64,000 nt of DNA. Origin: Coix lacryma-jobi var. lacryma-jobi. Its lineage: Eukaryota > Streptophyta > Magnoliopsida > Poales > Poaceae. The DNA is taken from assembly GCA_009763385.1 (NCBI GenBank), contig CM019824.1, positions 143,909,705-143,973,704 on the forward strand. Direction: 5' to 3'. The translations under genes and the position numbers were made by a program. Positions 32,814-43,370 of this stretch are shown here, piece by piece. Each line of letters starts with the position of its first letter. The first letter of the stretch is position 1. The notes under the pieces were generated by a model, which saw nothing but the letters and a program-made list of their open reading frames with translations, ran no database searches and was not told where the DNA came from.

Positions 32814-34476
32814 TTGGGGGAAACATTTTGTCTATTGTATCATAGACTGACTTGTTTTCCTTTGTTTCATTTTCGTTCTTGATAGATTAGTCTTTGCATT
32901 TCATTATGCATCTTTGCATTTTTGAGCTTCATGACTATAATCCTTAGAATGAATCTATGCTCTTTTTAGTGTATGCTCCGATGCTATATGATGATGCTTG
33001 CAGCTTAGGCTCCTTTTGATCACTGATATATGTTGTGAACTGAGTTGTTTTGTGAATGGTAAAAATGCTTATTGAACTTAAAATTTGAAACTTGTTCACC
33101 ATTGAGATTGGCAACTAGCATGTGTAGAATATGTTGAAATCACTTGTGCTTTTCATATATGCTAGGTTGCTATGTCTCTAGTTTTGAGTCATTCACTTGC
33201 TTGGTATGTTCATATACTGCTTTAAAATTGAACCAAGTTTAGGTAAATTGGAAAGATCGAGATGGGATTGCTTGTCAGCACATCACGGTATCGAGACTGT
33301 TTCTCATTGCACATTGAGTTAAACTTGAGCCGTGTAGTGCAAGACCGAAACCATTGCTTTCAGCTTCTGATTGCATATGCATAGGCTTAGCTCAGTTGAA
33401 AAGTTAGGCAATGACAAGCTTTCAACGTCTCGCAATCACATGCTGAAATTTGAACTTGTGTATTTTCACCACTGCAACTCTGATAAAATTTGAAAACACA
33501 AGTCTATGTTTCATTCTATAGCATGATGATTGAACTTTGCTAGGGGTAGTTCACCTTCTATACATGTTTAGCACTTGTTTGATTTCCTGTCTATACATGT
33601 TTAGTGCTATTTTGACTATGAAACCCTTTTCTGTATGGCTTAAAATTGCTCACTTTGCTCATATGTTCATATTTCGTATTTGGTGATCAGTTTGAGCCTT
33701 TGCTGGCATTTATGCCTATTGTTGAGTTGTCGGATTAGCACTCTTTAGAGCATCTTTTCATTCTATTGAATATATTCCTGAAGCTGCTAACCTGCATTTC
33801 TGACTCATATGCATTTGCTTGTTAGTGCATAATCAACTAAGGGGGAGAAAATTGACAAATCATATCCTAGTTGTGTGCACTATTGAAGGGGGAGTACATG
33901 TCAAGGGGGAGTTTGCTCAAATTTGCTCGCTTGATGAGTTTTCAATTGATTGGAGCATTTCTCTTCATTTAGTTTGGAGTGTTTTTCTGCTAGTTGTGTT
34001 GAGCCTCTATGCCTCTATCTTGAGGGACTAGCAGTTTTTCAGCTGATAGTGCTTTTCAGTTGATATTGATTCAATTGGTATCGAGCTTTCTTGTTGTTCA
34101 GTTGGTATCGAGCTTTCTTGCTAGCGGTGTTGAGCCCGTTTTGCCTCTTCTTGAGGGCTAGCTTTGCTTTGCTTGCACTTCAATTGGCATTTTAGTTGGT
34201 ATCGAGCTTTCTCTACTTTCAATTGGTATCGAGCTTTCTCGCTAGTGGTGTTGAGCCTGTTCTACCTCTTCTTAAGGGCTAGCTTTGCATTGCTTGGTTG
34301 CGGCGAGCCGTTGCCCATGTCTTTGGGGACCAAGTTGTTTTGCTCTTCCACTTGACCTTCTTTCGGCTTTGGTACGCTTTTGGGTCATTTGGACGAGTTC
34401 TCTACTCCTTCTTCCTTCTTTCTACTCTCATATGATTTGTGTTGGTAGTTGACAATGCACTCATCAAGGGGGAGAT
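32814..34476 (+). other. Element C 3' noncoding region with repeated polypurine-tract-like motifs
   Basis: No long frame and no env-like gene. AAGGGGGAG-type tracts occur at about 33838-33848, 33885-33894, 33902-33911 and 34466-34475, the last directly before the 3' LTR; Sireviruses are known for such upstream copies. Repeats of GGTATCGAGCTTTC...GTTGAGCC(T/C) fill 34080-34280, and a 42-bp inverted-repeat module sits at 34293-34334. Confidence 0.75.
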
Positions 34477-34672
34477 TGCGGATACATGGGTGTATGCCGG
34501 ATCTTGAGATGATGAGTGATTGTCAACTAGTTTGATGTGCATGTTCTTTGGCTTGTGTTGTGCAGGTGTCGAGCACGGAGACAGTGATCAAAGGCAAGGT
34601 GAAGGTCAAGTAGAGACGTGCCATGCCGATGGACCAGGAGCGGTGAAGGGCGGACGTGAGGCTTGGATTGAC
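34477..34672 (+). repeat. Element C 3' LTR, first 196 bp only
   Basis: Starts TGCGGATACATGGG right after the polypurine tract and matches 11559-11755 up to GAGGCTTGGATTGACGGA, where it is joined to the LTR of element E. The remaining 1.9 kb is deleted. Confidence 0.88.
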
Positions 34673-35120
34673 GGACCTACTTGGGCCCTTCGTCAAGGAC
34701 AGCCCAGCTCGAAGGCCCTGCGACACGTGACCAGGCTGTCGTGCTCGCTAGGGACTCTCACGAAGTCTTGCCCGCCAAGGAAGATTCTAGAGTTAGATCC
34801 GGATTCCTTGCCTTAAGGAACTGTTTGTAATCTGTTACGAACTGCAACCCTGCTCCCCGACTATATAAGGTGAGCAAGCACCCCCTCTTGTCTCACCTCA
34901 GATCATCCGATCTCATCAGATTGGATCGCATCTCACAATACAAACCGGCCACCAAAACACAGGACGTAGGGTATTACGGCGACTTGTCGGCTCAAACCTA
35001 TCTAAATCGTCGTGTCTCGTCCCTGTGTTTACGCTCGAGCAGTCGTCTCCACACCTCCTCAATCCAACCTACTAACTTGGGCATACCCCTCGGTAGACTA
35101 TCGACCATATTTCATCGACA
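34673..35120 (+). repeat. Element E 5' LTR, missing about the first 30 bp
   Basis: Matches 39306-39753. Its start, TGTGGGGATATTACC in the other LTR, is absent, and the junction to element C's LTR shares GGA. A TATATAAGG box lies at 34862-34870; the LTR ends CATCGACA. Confidence 0.88.
34862..34870 (+). promoter_or_regulatory. TATA box in element E 5' LTR
   Basis: TATATAAGG, kept in the 3' LTR at 39495-39503. Probable promoter of the element transcript. Confidence 0.65.
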
Positions 35121-35121
35121 G

Positions 35122-35136
35122 TTGGCGCGCCAGGTA
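35122..35136 (+). other. Element E primer-binding site
   Basis: TTGGCGCGCCAGGTA begins one base after the LTR end, the site typical of several grass Ty3-type elements. Confidence 0.75.
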
Positions 35137-35404
35137 CGGGGTGTGTGCTACGACACCATGATCTGCCAAGCGGTCATCTTCCTCGACTCCATGATCCTCC
35201 CGAGCCTGGCATCTCCTTCCAGATCGGATCTATCATCTGGACCATCGGCGACGCCGTCCTCGCTCCAGAGATCGTGGAACCTGTGCAGCTTCCTGCGCTG
35301 GACGCCTCGATGTCCACCATCGCACCATCGCGTCAGCGCCATGCGCCCCAAGATCCATCCGCTGTGATGACCTGGTCGAGGCCATCGACCGGGCCAATGA
35401 GAGG

Positions 35405-36500
35405 ATCACTGACTGTATCAACATTGTCGCCGCCTTTGCTCGTCGTCGACCAGGATCGTCGCCGCCTTCATTCGTCATCGCCTTCGCTCGTCATCGACCA
35501 GGATCATCGCTGCCTTCGCTCCTCGCCGCCTTCGCTCATCGTCGACCAGGCTCGTCGCCGCCTTCACTCATCGTCACCTTCGCTCATCGCCACCTTCGCT
35601 CGTCGTTGACCAGGCTCGTTGCTACCTTCGCTCATCGCCGAATTCACTCGTCGCCGCCTTTGCTCTTCGTCAACCAGGCTCGTCACCACCTTCACTCGTC
35701 GTCGCCTTCACTCGTCGCCGCCTTCACTCGTCGCCGCCATCGCTCATCGTCGACCCGACTCCTCACCGCCCTCGCTCGTCCTCGACCAAGCTCGTCGGCG
35801 CCCTCACTCAACGTCGACCAGGCTCGTCGCCACCTTTGCTCATCACGGACCCAACTCCTCGCCGCCTTCGCTCGTCATTGACCAGGCTCCTCGCCGCCTT
35901 TGCTCGTCATCGACCAGGCTCGTCGCCGCCTTCGCTCGTCATCGATCAGGCTCATCGCCGACCTGGCTCCTCGCCGCCTTTGCTCGTCGTCGACCAGGCT
36001 CCTCGCTGCTTTCGCTCATCGGCGTCGTCGCTCGTCGTCGCCTTCACTCACCATCGATCGGGCTCGTCGCTGCCATCGCTCATTGTTGACTCGGCTCCTC
36101 GCCGCCTTCACTCGTCATCGACCGGGCTCATCGTCGTCTTCGCCCTTCGTCGACCCAGCTCCTCGCCGCCTTCGCTCGTCATCGACCAGGCTTGTCACCG
36201 TCTTCGCTCATCATCGACCTGGCTCATCGCTGCCTTCGCTCATCATCGACCGGGCTCATCGCCACCTTCGCTCGCTGTCGACACGGCTCCTCGCCGCCTT
36301 CGCTCGTCGTCGACCGGGCTCGTCGCCGCCTCCACTCATCGGCGCCTTCACTCGTCACCGCCTCCGCTCGTCTCTGACCGGCCTCATCATCGTCTTCGCT
36401 TGTCGCCGACCGGGCTCGTCGCCACCTTCGCTCGTCATTAACCGGGTTCATCGCCGCCTTCACTTGTTGCCGAACAAGCTCGTCGCTGCCTTCTCTCGTC
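35405..36500 (+). repeat. Degenerate tandem repeats in element E, first block
   Basis: About 1.1 kb built of variants of GCTCGTCGCCGCCTTCGCTCGTC and GTCGACCAGGCTCGTCGCC, unit about 30-45 bp and irregular. All three plus frames stay open for long stretches and encode Arg/Ser/Pro-rich repeats such as RPGSSPPSLVIDQARRRL; that is a by-product of a repeat lacking stop codons. Confidence 0.85.
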
Positions 36501-36659
36501 GCCGAACTGCCCATCGCCCAAGATCGGATCTACATCCGGCTCCTTGCTTCGCTCCATGGCTCACCAGACGCGCTTCATCGTCGATCTCCATGCCCTACAG
36601 GCTACGCGGCATGACGTTCACCTTTCAGCACCAGGCGCTCTGATGACTCTTTGACCAGG

Positions 36660-36775
36660 TTGAGCTTTTCAGCTCCGACCTCTCCAGACGATCGCCGACC
36701 TCTCCAGACGTTCGTCGACCTCTTTGAACGATCGCCGACCTCTCCGAACAATTTGCCGACCTCTCCAAGCAGCCT
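36660..36775 (+). repeat. Short tandem repeat CGACCTCTCC(A/G)(A/G)ACGATCGC
   Basis: About five units of 20-21 bp based on CCGACCTCTCCAGACGATCG. Confidence 0.8.
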
Positions 36776-36819
36776 GGCTGATGCTGAAGAGGCCTCAGAG
36801 TCGGGGTTGTTGTCACCTC

Positions 36820-37200
36820 CATACGCGTGCATGAGCGTCTGCCCTCTTCGCTATGGTGGCCAATAGTCCTTCCCGAGTGACGTCCTACCCTCTCTACACG
36901 TGCATGAGCGCCTACCCTCTACGCTACGAAGGAAAGGCTAAGCTCGGGCTAAGACCTTTAAGGCTATACGCCTAGTGCCTGTATACGCGCTACCCACGCG
37001 CTCGACATACGATCTCCAAACGGTCTCCATTCGCCGAGGACACGCCACGATCGAGCCTCTCAGAAAAGACCCTGTTCGTGGTACCTCCCTACGCGTGCAC
37101 GAGCATCTGCCCTCTGCGCTATGGGATGCTAGCAGCAGTTCCTTGGGTGACGCCCTTGACTCCTATGCGCAAACGAGCTTCGTGCTCTATGCTACGGATC
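36820..37200 (+). repeat. Dispersed repeat with TACGCGTGCATGAGCGTCTGCCCTC units
   Basis: Three related copies of (T/A)ACGCGTGCA(T/C)GAGC followed by GCCCTCT(T/G)CGCTATG at about 36821, 36896 and 37087. No gene seen in 36820-37540. Confidence 0.6.
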
Positions 37201-37559
37201 ATGGGATAACCCAAGGCCGAACTGTTCATTGCTTCGGCTCACGACAATTGGGTCTGCGAAATTCAGGGATATGCAAAACGCGCCGACTTGCTACAAGTTT
37301 TGCCTCTATTCGCCCAAGAGTCTACTTACTGACTATCTCCCTATTACACACACTCCATGGTTGTCCGGTAGCGAAAGGATCTACATCAGCGACCAGGGCC
37401 TCCACGGCTGCCTCCGCCTCCGTCTCCAGATGCTCCGCGTCGGCTTCCGAAGCTCGGGGACTTCATCAGCTGCAGTCATCCTTCACTACTGGTTTTTCTT
37501 CATATTTTATTTATACATGATCATGTACTACTTCTCTCCATATTTATTTTCCAGGGACT

Positions 37560-38880
37560 TCGCCTTCACTCGTTACCGATCACGCTCGGGGACTTCACCT
37601 TCGCTTGTCACCGACCAAGCCCGGGAACTTCGCCTTCATTCGTCGCCGACCAGGCTCGGGGACTTCGCCTTCATTCATCACCGACCAGGCTCGGGGATTT
37701 TGCCTTCACTCGTCGCTGTCCAGGCTCAGGGACTTCGTTCGTCGCCGACTTTGCTCGTCGCCGTCTTCGCTCGCCGCCACCTTCGTTTATCGCCGACTAG
37801 GCTCGGGGACTTCGCCTTTGCTCGTCACTGACCAGGCTCGTGGACTTCGCCTTTGCTCATCGTCGACCAGGCTCGGGGGCTTCGCCTTCGCTCGTCACCG
37901 ACCAGGCTCATCGCTGACTTTGCTCGTCGCCGTCTTCGCTCGCCGCCACCTTCGTTTGTCGTCGACCAGGCTCGGGGACTTCGCCTTCGCTCATCGCCGA
38001 CCAGGCTCGGGGACTTCGCCTTCGCTCATCACCGACCAGGCTCATGGACTTTGCCTTTGCTCATCGTCGACCAGGCTCAGGGAACTTTGCCTTCGCTCGT
38101 CGCCGACCAGGCTCGTCACCTTCGCTCGTCGCCGTCTTCGCTCGCCGCCGCCTTTGCTCGTCGTCGACCAGGCTCAGGGACTTCACCTTCGCTCGTCGCT
38201 GAGCAGGCTCGTCGTCTTCGCTCGTCGTCGCCTTCGCTCGTTGCCGTCTTTGCTCGCCATCGCCTTTGTTCATCGACGACCAGGCTCGGGTTCTTCGCCT
38301 TCGCTCATTGCAACCTTCGCTCGCCGCCTTTGCTCCTTGCTGCCTTCGCTCGTCGCCGTCTTTGCTCGCCGCCACCTTCGCTTGTTGTCAACCAGGCTCA
38401 GGGACTTCGCCTTCGCTCGTCGCCGACAAGGCTCGGGGACTTCGCCTTCGCTCATCGCCATCTTCGCTTGTCGCCGACCAGGTTCATCGACCTGGCCTTC
38501 GCTCATCGCCAACCAGGCTCGGGGACTTCGCCTTCGCTCGTCGCCGCCTTCACTCCTCGCCATCTTCGCTCGCCGCTGCCATCATTCGTCGTCGTCTTCT
38601 GTTTCATAAGCAGAAGGCCGTAGGTTCATCAACCCGTCGCCAACCAGGTTCATCGACCTGGCCTTCATCCGTCGTCGACCAGGTTCATCGACCTGGCCTT
38701 CGCTCATCGCCGACCAGGCTCAGGGACTTCGCCTTCGCTCGTCACCGCCTTCGCTTGTCGCCATCTTCGCTCGCCACCACCTTCGCTCGTCGCTGACCAG
38801 GTTCATCGACTTGACCTTCGCCCATCACCCAGGCTCATTGGCCTGGCCTTCGCTCGTTGCCGGCGTGCATCAAGTCGCTC
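37560..38880 (+). repeat. Degenerate tandem repeats in element E, second block, with PPT-like core
   Basis: Repeats of CCGACCAGGCTCGGGGACTTCGCC alternating with TTCGCTCGTCGCCG, about 20 copies of CTC(G/A)GGGACTT. The core CTCGGGGACT also forms the polypurine tract in front of the 3' LTR (39262). Frames through the array are open but are repeat artefacts. Confidence 0.85.
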
Positions 38881-39261
38881 CATGCTGTTCGGATCAGGGT
38901 GCTGATTTTGGGCAGCTCATCGGGGCACCTGCTAAATGCTCTACAAGCTCGGCACCACGTGTCTCCAACACCTACTACCAAGCTCGAGGACTAAGTGGAT
39001 ACACTTCACCTTGTGGTGAATGTATTTTATTTTTCTCCAACATTTCAAGGACGCTCCATCAAAGTGGACTTGCACGGACTACTACTAGGACCACGTTGTT
39101 CCTTATAGTCTTGCAAGCTCCAAGTGGATACACTTCACCAGAAGAAAGCTCTTCAAAAAATTTCTTGAGCACCTTACATCCTTCTGGCGAGCCTTACTTT
39201 CCCGACATTGACTTCGCCTGCTCGGACAAGCTCAAGACGGCATCGCCAACGGATACAAAGT

Positions 39262-39274
39262 GCTCGGGGACTAG
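39262..39274 (+). other. Element E polypurine tract
   Basis: GCTCGGGGACTAG just before the 3' LTR, the position and form used by several grass Ty3-type elements. Confidence 0.7.
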
Positions 39275-39275
39275 T

Positions 39276-39753
39276 TGTGGGGATATTACCTCCTTATACC
39301 CCTATGGACCTACTCAGGCCCTTCATCAAGGACAGCCCAGCTCGAAGGCCCTGCGCCATGCGACCAGGCTGTCGTGCTCGCCAGGGACTCTCACGAAGCC
39401 TTGCCCGCCAAGGAAGATCCTAGAATTAGATCCAAATTCCATGCCTTAAGGAACCGTTTGTAATCTGTTACGAACTGTAACCCTGCTCCCCGACTATATA
39501 AGGCGAGTAGGGACCCCCTCTCGTCTCACCTCAGATCATCCAATCTCATCAGATTGGATCGCATCTCATAATACAAACCAGCCACCAGAACACAGGATGT
39601 AGGGTATTACGATGACTTGTCGGCCCGAACCTGTCTAAATCGTCGTGTCTCGTCCCTGTGTTTACGCTTGAGCAGTCATCTCCACACCTCCTCAATCTAA
39701 TCTACTACCTTGGGCATACCCCTTGGTAGACTATCGACCATATTTCGTCGACA
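39276..39753 (+). repeat. Element E 3' LTR, 478 bp
   Basis: Starts TGTGGGGATATTACC, ends CGTCGACA; TATATAAGG at 39495-39503. It is followed directly by minus-strand element F, not by element C, showing that E was inserted in F. Confidence 0.9.
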
Positions 39754-40570
39754 GGCACAACGCCTTTGCCTTCCTTCTTGACTTGGCCGATGGCACTTGC
39801 GCCGCACGCAAGCCTATGTCCGACCTCCCGCCAAGTGCCATGGTGCCATCGTCTTCCTCCTGACTCGGCCGATGCATCGCACATCCCATGTGCTCTTGCT
39901 CGTCGAAGCCAAGTGCCAGCTACCACAGCTGGTCCTCCGGTCCATCGGTCCAAACCTCAGGTCCGCCCTTTACCGCTCCGGGTCCATCGGCATGGCACGT
40001 CCGCCACACGGCACGCCCATCCTTCACCACTCCCAGTCTGTCGGCATGGCCCGTCTCTACTTGACCTTCACCTTGCTATTGACCACTGTCTCCGAGCTCT
40101 ACACCTGCATAACAACACAACCAAGAAGCACATAACCTCGCTCACCCCTCCTGGTGAGCCTGTTGTCCAATCGCTCATCACTCAGGGTGGAACCACAAGG
40201 GCACATATCAACCTTGTGTTCACAATATTCCCCTTGATGAGTGCATTGTCAACACATAGTTACCGATAATCAAAAATAAAAAGAAACAGAAGTAGATAGA
40301 AGAAGAAGCTTACTCAAAATGTCCCAAAAGCCAAGATGAGAGCCGAAGTAGGACAAGTCAAGATAAGCAAAGCTTGGTCCCCAAAGACATGGGCAACGGC
40401 TCGACGCAACCAAGCAAAGAATCAGAGCAACAACTCAACATAGATCAAAACTCAATCTCAAGAGCGAAAGACTTGGTTCCCAAAGACATGGGAAACGGCT
40501 CGACGCAGCCAAGTCAAGAACAAGCTAGTCCTCAAGAAGAGGCAAAAAGGGCTCAACACCACTTCTTGCA
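39754..40570 (-). mobile_element. Element F: 3' end of a Sirevirus-like element (internal tail plus start of 3' LTR)
   Basis: Minus-strand reading: internal noncoding tail 40570-40225 with two copies of the 42-bp inverted-repeat module (40472-40513 and 40373-40414), the polypurine tract ATCAAGGGGAATAT at 40238-40225, and the LTR start TGTGAACACAAGG from 40224 down to 39754. The LTR is the same family as element B but clearly diverged, with an extra duplicated GCGGACGTGCC-type segment, and is cut by element E. The frames at 39766-40269 on plus are not genes. Confidence 0.8.
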
Positions 40571-41121
40571 ATAATTAAATCCTATCATGCCCAATTAACC
40601 CCTTTGTGTCTACTTGTGTGTTTTTCTAAACTCTACCGCACAAAAGACTACACCTATACCAAGCCTACTCTAGCATGGCAATTCAACAATGATAAACAAC
40701 AAGTAAATTGCGGAATTGAATTGCTCAAATGTAAATGTGAATGTAAAGAGAGTAAGAAAGGACTATGTGATCTTTTTTCTAAGATATTGAGGTGTTGGCA
40801 CACCCCCTAGTCCTTGTTGGAGCACCCGCACAAGGGTATCGCTCCCCCTTGATCCACGCAAGGATCAAGTGCTCACTACAAGCTGATTCTTTGCCACTCT
40901 AACCCGGTGAATCGCTCGCTACCGGTCACAACTTGACTTGGGTCATCCACAAAGCCTCCGGATGATCACCAAGCTCTTTGATCACCATCAAGTCATCTAG
41001 GTGTTGCCGATCACCAAGAGTAACAAGCTTGAACTCTCACTTGACCAACGCAAGACCAAAGAGGTGGATGGATGCACACTTGATACTCAAACTCACTAAT
41101 GAGGTCACTAATTCTCATAAT
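40571..41121 (-). repeat. Unclassified LTR-like fragment
   Basis: Noncoding; style (runs such as CACCAAGAG, CCGGTGAATCGCTCG, spaced hairpin words) resembles minus-strand copia LTRs like that of element A near 5950-6180. No ends, primer site or gene found. Last five bases before element D are ATAAT, its presumed target duplication. Confidence 0.4.
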
Positions 41122-41511
41122 TGCGGATACATGGGCGTATGCCGAGTCTCTGAGTGATGGGTGAATGTCAACTAGGATAATGCGCATGCTCTTTGGCTTG
41201 TGTTGTGCAGGTGTCGAGCATGGATACAGTGATCAGAGGCAAGGTGAAGGTCAAGTAGAGATGTGCCGTGCCGATGGACCGAGAGCGGCGAAGGGCGGAC
41301 GTGAGGCTTGGACTGAGGGACCGGTGGCCCGAGGATCAGCTGTGGTGGCTGACAGCCTGGGACAGCGACGAGCGAAGACTTGCGGGACATGGTGTTGCTC
41401 GGGTCGAGGACCTGGGGACACGTGTCGGTGGACGGGGTGCATGGGCGGTGCATCCCCTCTACGGCTCGGTTTGGTGGTAGAGCCAGAGAAAAACCATCGG
41501 GTGGACGGTTT

Positions 41512-41735
41512 CCAGGTTTGGGCCTCAAAACCTGGGCGCGGACGGTTTTCGAGTTTGGCCACAAAACTCGGGCTGAGGACGGTTTCCAGGTTTGGGCCTT
41601 AAAACCTGGGTGCTGCGGGTTTGCTGAGTTTGGGCCACAAAACTCAGGCTACGGTCGGTTGGTTTCCCGGTTTGGGCCTCAAAACCGGGGGTTGGCTGTG
41701 AAGGCTGGTTTCCCGGTTTGGGCCACAAAACCGGG
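41512..41735 (+). repeat. Hairpin-repeat array in the U3 of element D
   Basis: Six inverted repeats start at 41512, 41550, 41586, 41624, 41666 and 41712. Arm pairs are CCAGGTTT/AAACCTGG, CGAGTTT/AAACTCG, CCAGGTTT/AAACCTGG, CTGAGTTT/AAACTCAG and twice CCCGGTTT/AAACCGGG, all perfect, around loops of the GGGCC(T/A)CA type. Confidence 0.9.
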
Positions 41736-42539
41736 GGTGCGACATCCATGAAAAGGACAAGCAGAGCGGTGGCGGCACGTGGCAACGATCGGTGAGGTTG
41801 TGTCGAGGCAACGCTACCAGTTGTGCGGGCGTGGCTGTCGGATCACCACCTACCTGAGTTGGTCCAGAATAACCTTAGGGTTTAGCCGGTTCGCTCTGTA
41901 AGTAGTTAGGGGTAGAGTGGGAATTAGGAATAGTTAGAATTAGGATAAGTAGGGGGAGACACCCACCTCCCCATTTATCTCAGTCATTTGCTCTTTGCAC
42001 CTAGGGTTTCCTGCTCTCCCAATCCCCTGATGTAGCTAGCTGAGATCCGCAGAGAACCATACCTATGTGTATTGGAGATTTTGAGGAAGTGAGGCCGTAA
42101 CCTCACTGTTGTAGTGTGTGGTAGCCACACGGTTGCAGATCGATGTGTTGATTCACGTTTTGGCTCGTGTTCTTCGCGTTCTTCGTTTCTCCACGTTTTT
42201 CCCGTCGCTCGATCTCCCTCTCTAGTGCGTCTTTGCGAAATCCATTTGAATCAACTTGTTCTTTATAGTGAGGAGATCATTTCCACTGAAGGAATTCATC
42301 TAGCTCCTCATGAACAAGTAGATCGGGTTGATTTCGTTTTCATGGCGCTTTTTCATTCTTGATCTTCCCCTTTCGATTTCCCGGTGATTGAATCGATTTG
42401 AGCGGATGATTTCTTGGGGATAGTCTCCTAACTACCCCATGATCATCTTCTCCAAGTTTGGGAACGTGGGATTTTGATTTGGATCGAATTTGGAGAGATT
42501 TAGGGAGAAGGCGACTGAAATCGCCCTCTCTGCGCATTC

Positions 42540-42895
42540 GCCGACAGTCCGCGGTTTGACCGGCGGACAGTCCGCGCGTCGGGATCGAGCCAAGTCAGTG
42601 GCTGCGGGTCTCGGTCGTGTTACTGTTCCTTGACCGGCGGACAGTCCGCTGAAGGAACTCGCGGACAGTCCGGGAGCTGTCCAGGGACTGTCCAGCAACG
42701 TTGATGTTCTTGGTATTTGACCGGCGGACACTCCGCCGTTGATTTTCGCGCACAGTCCGGGAACTGACCAGGGAACTTCAGCAGCACTGCGATTTTGCTC
42801 TTTTGGCCTGCGGACAGTCCGCGACCTGAGCCCGGACAGTCCGCCACTGGGCAGACAGTCCCCGACTGTACTGCCGAACAGTCCGGGTTTTGGCT
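42540..42895 (+). repeat. CGGACAGTCCG palindrome array in the element D leader
   Basis: About ten copies of GCGGACAGTCCGC and variants, irregularly spaced, several preceded by GACCGGCGGAC. Confidence 0.85.
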
Positions 42896-43307
42896 GAAGC
42901 TTCCGGTTTAGTGCGTTTGCTCTCCCGGCTTGTTCGCTTGGTTTCCGGACTTCTCGTTTGGCCCTAGAGTTGACCAAGGAACCTCTCTAGGTATCTTTGC
43001 TACTCGTTAGCATTGGTATTTGGAGATTTCTCAACGTAGCCGTCTATCTACGTTCGGGACTTGGTTTCTAGGAGTAGAACTCGTGCCGGTGCTTTTGGTG
43101 TTTGGTTTGCTATCGCTTTGTGGTGCCTCGTTGTGATCCTAGGGATCATCCACCCTCTTCCAAGGGTCGTGGGCATCACGGATTTGGTCGTAGCTTCTGG
43201 GGGTTGATATTGGGACATTTGGCCAAAGTTTCGAGAGAAATTTTTGTGGCTCCCATTCACCCCCCCCCCCCCTCTGGTCGCCTTGCTAGTGCTTTCTCGG
43301 TCCTTCA

Positions 43308-43325
43308 ATTGGTATCGGAGCGGGT
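43308..43325 (+). other. Element D primer-binding site
   Basis: ATTGGTATCGGAGCGGG right after the LTR; initiator methionine tRNA type. Confidence 0.88.
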
Positions 43326-43370
43326 TAAGGATCTTCCACCTTAGCCGGTTCTAGATCCACAGAAGGCGAC

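Larger units (their letters stand above)
11559..34672 (+). mobile_element. Element C: Sirevirus-like Ty1/copia retrotransposon, interrupted and 3'-truncated
   Basis: Order: 5' LTR 11559-13643, primer site, gag 13707-16324, pol 16325-18188 and 31597-32813, 3' noncoding region to 34476, then 196 bp of 3' LTR. The Athila-like element J (18189-31596) sits inside the RT region with a CTAGC target duplication, and removing it rejoins the frame. The LTRs start TGCGGATACATGGG at both 11559 and 34477. The five bases before the 5' LTR are CCTAG; the matching copy is lost with the rest of the 3' LTR. Gag and pol carry seven stops, a 1-bp frameshift and two deletions, so this copy is defective. Confidence 0.9.
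34673..39753 (+). mobile_element. Element E: non-autonomous LTR retrotransposon with repeat-filled interior
   Basis: 5' LTR (truncated) 34673-35120, primer site from 35122, interior 35137-39261, polypurine tract 39262-39274 and 3' LTR 39276-39753. The interior is mainly degenerate GC-rich tandem sequence and encodes no gag, protease, RT or integrase domain I can recognise. The TTGGCGCGCCAGGTA primer site and the CTCGGGGACTAG tract resemble those of grass Ty3-type non-autonomous elements. LTRs differ at about 40 of 448 aligned positions by eye, so it is older than J and B. Confidence 0.8.
41122..43307 (+). repeat. Element D 5' LTR, 2186 bp
   Basis: Starts TGCGGATACATGGG, ends CGGTCCTTCA. Includes the hairpin array 41512-41735, the palindrome array 42540-42895 and a run of 13 C at 43260-43272. 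The C and B boxes corresponding to TATA read GATAAGTAGG here (about 41944), a weak match. Confidence 0.92.

Noticed and set aside
32814..34476. Env-like gene downstream of pol in element C (and 57512-59284 in B)
   Set aside because: Some Sireviruses have one, but here frames are at most about 130 codons and lack signal or transmembrane patterns conserved between C and B.
35405..38880. Long open frames in several plus frames (for example 35836-36441, 37605-38609)
   Set aside because: They run through degenerate tandem repeats that lack stop codons in all plus frames; no domain and no single preferred frame.
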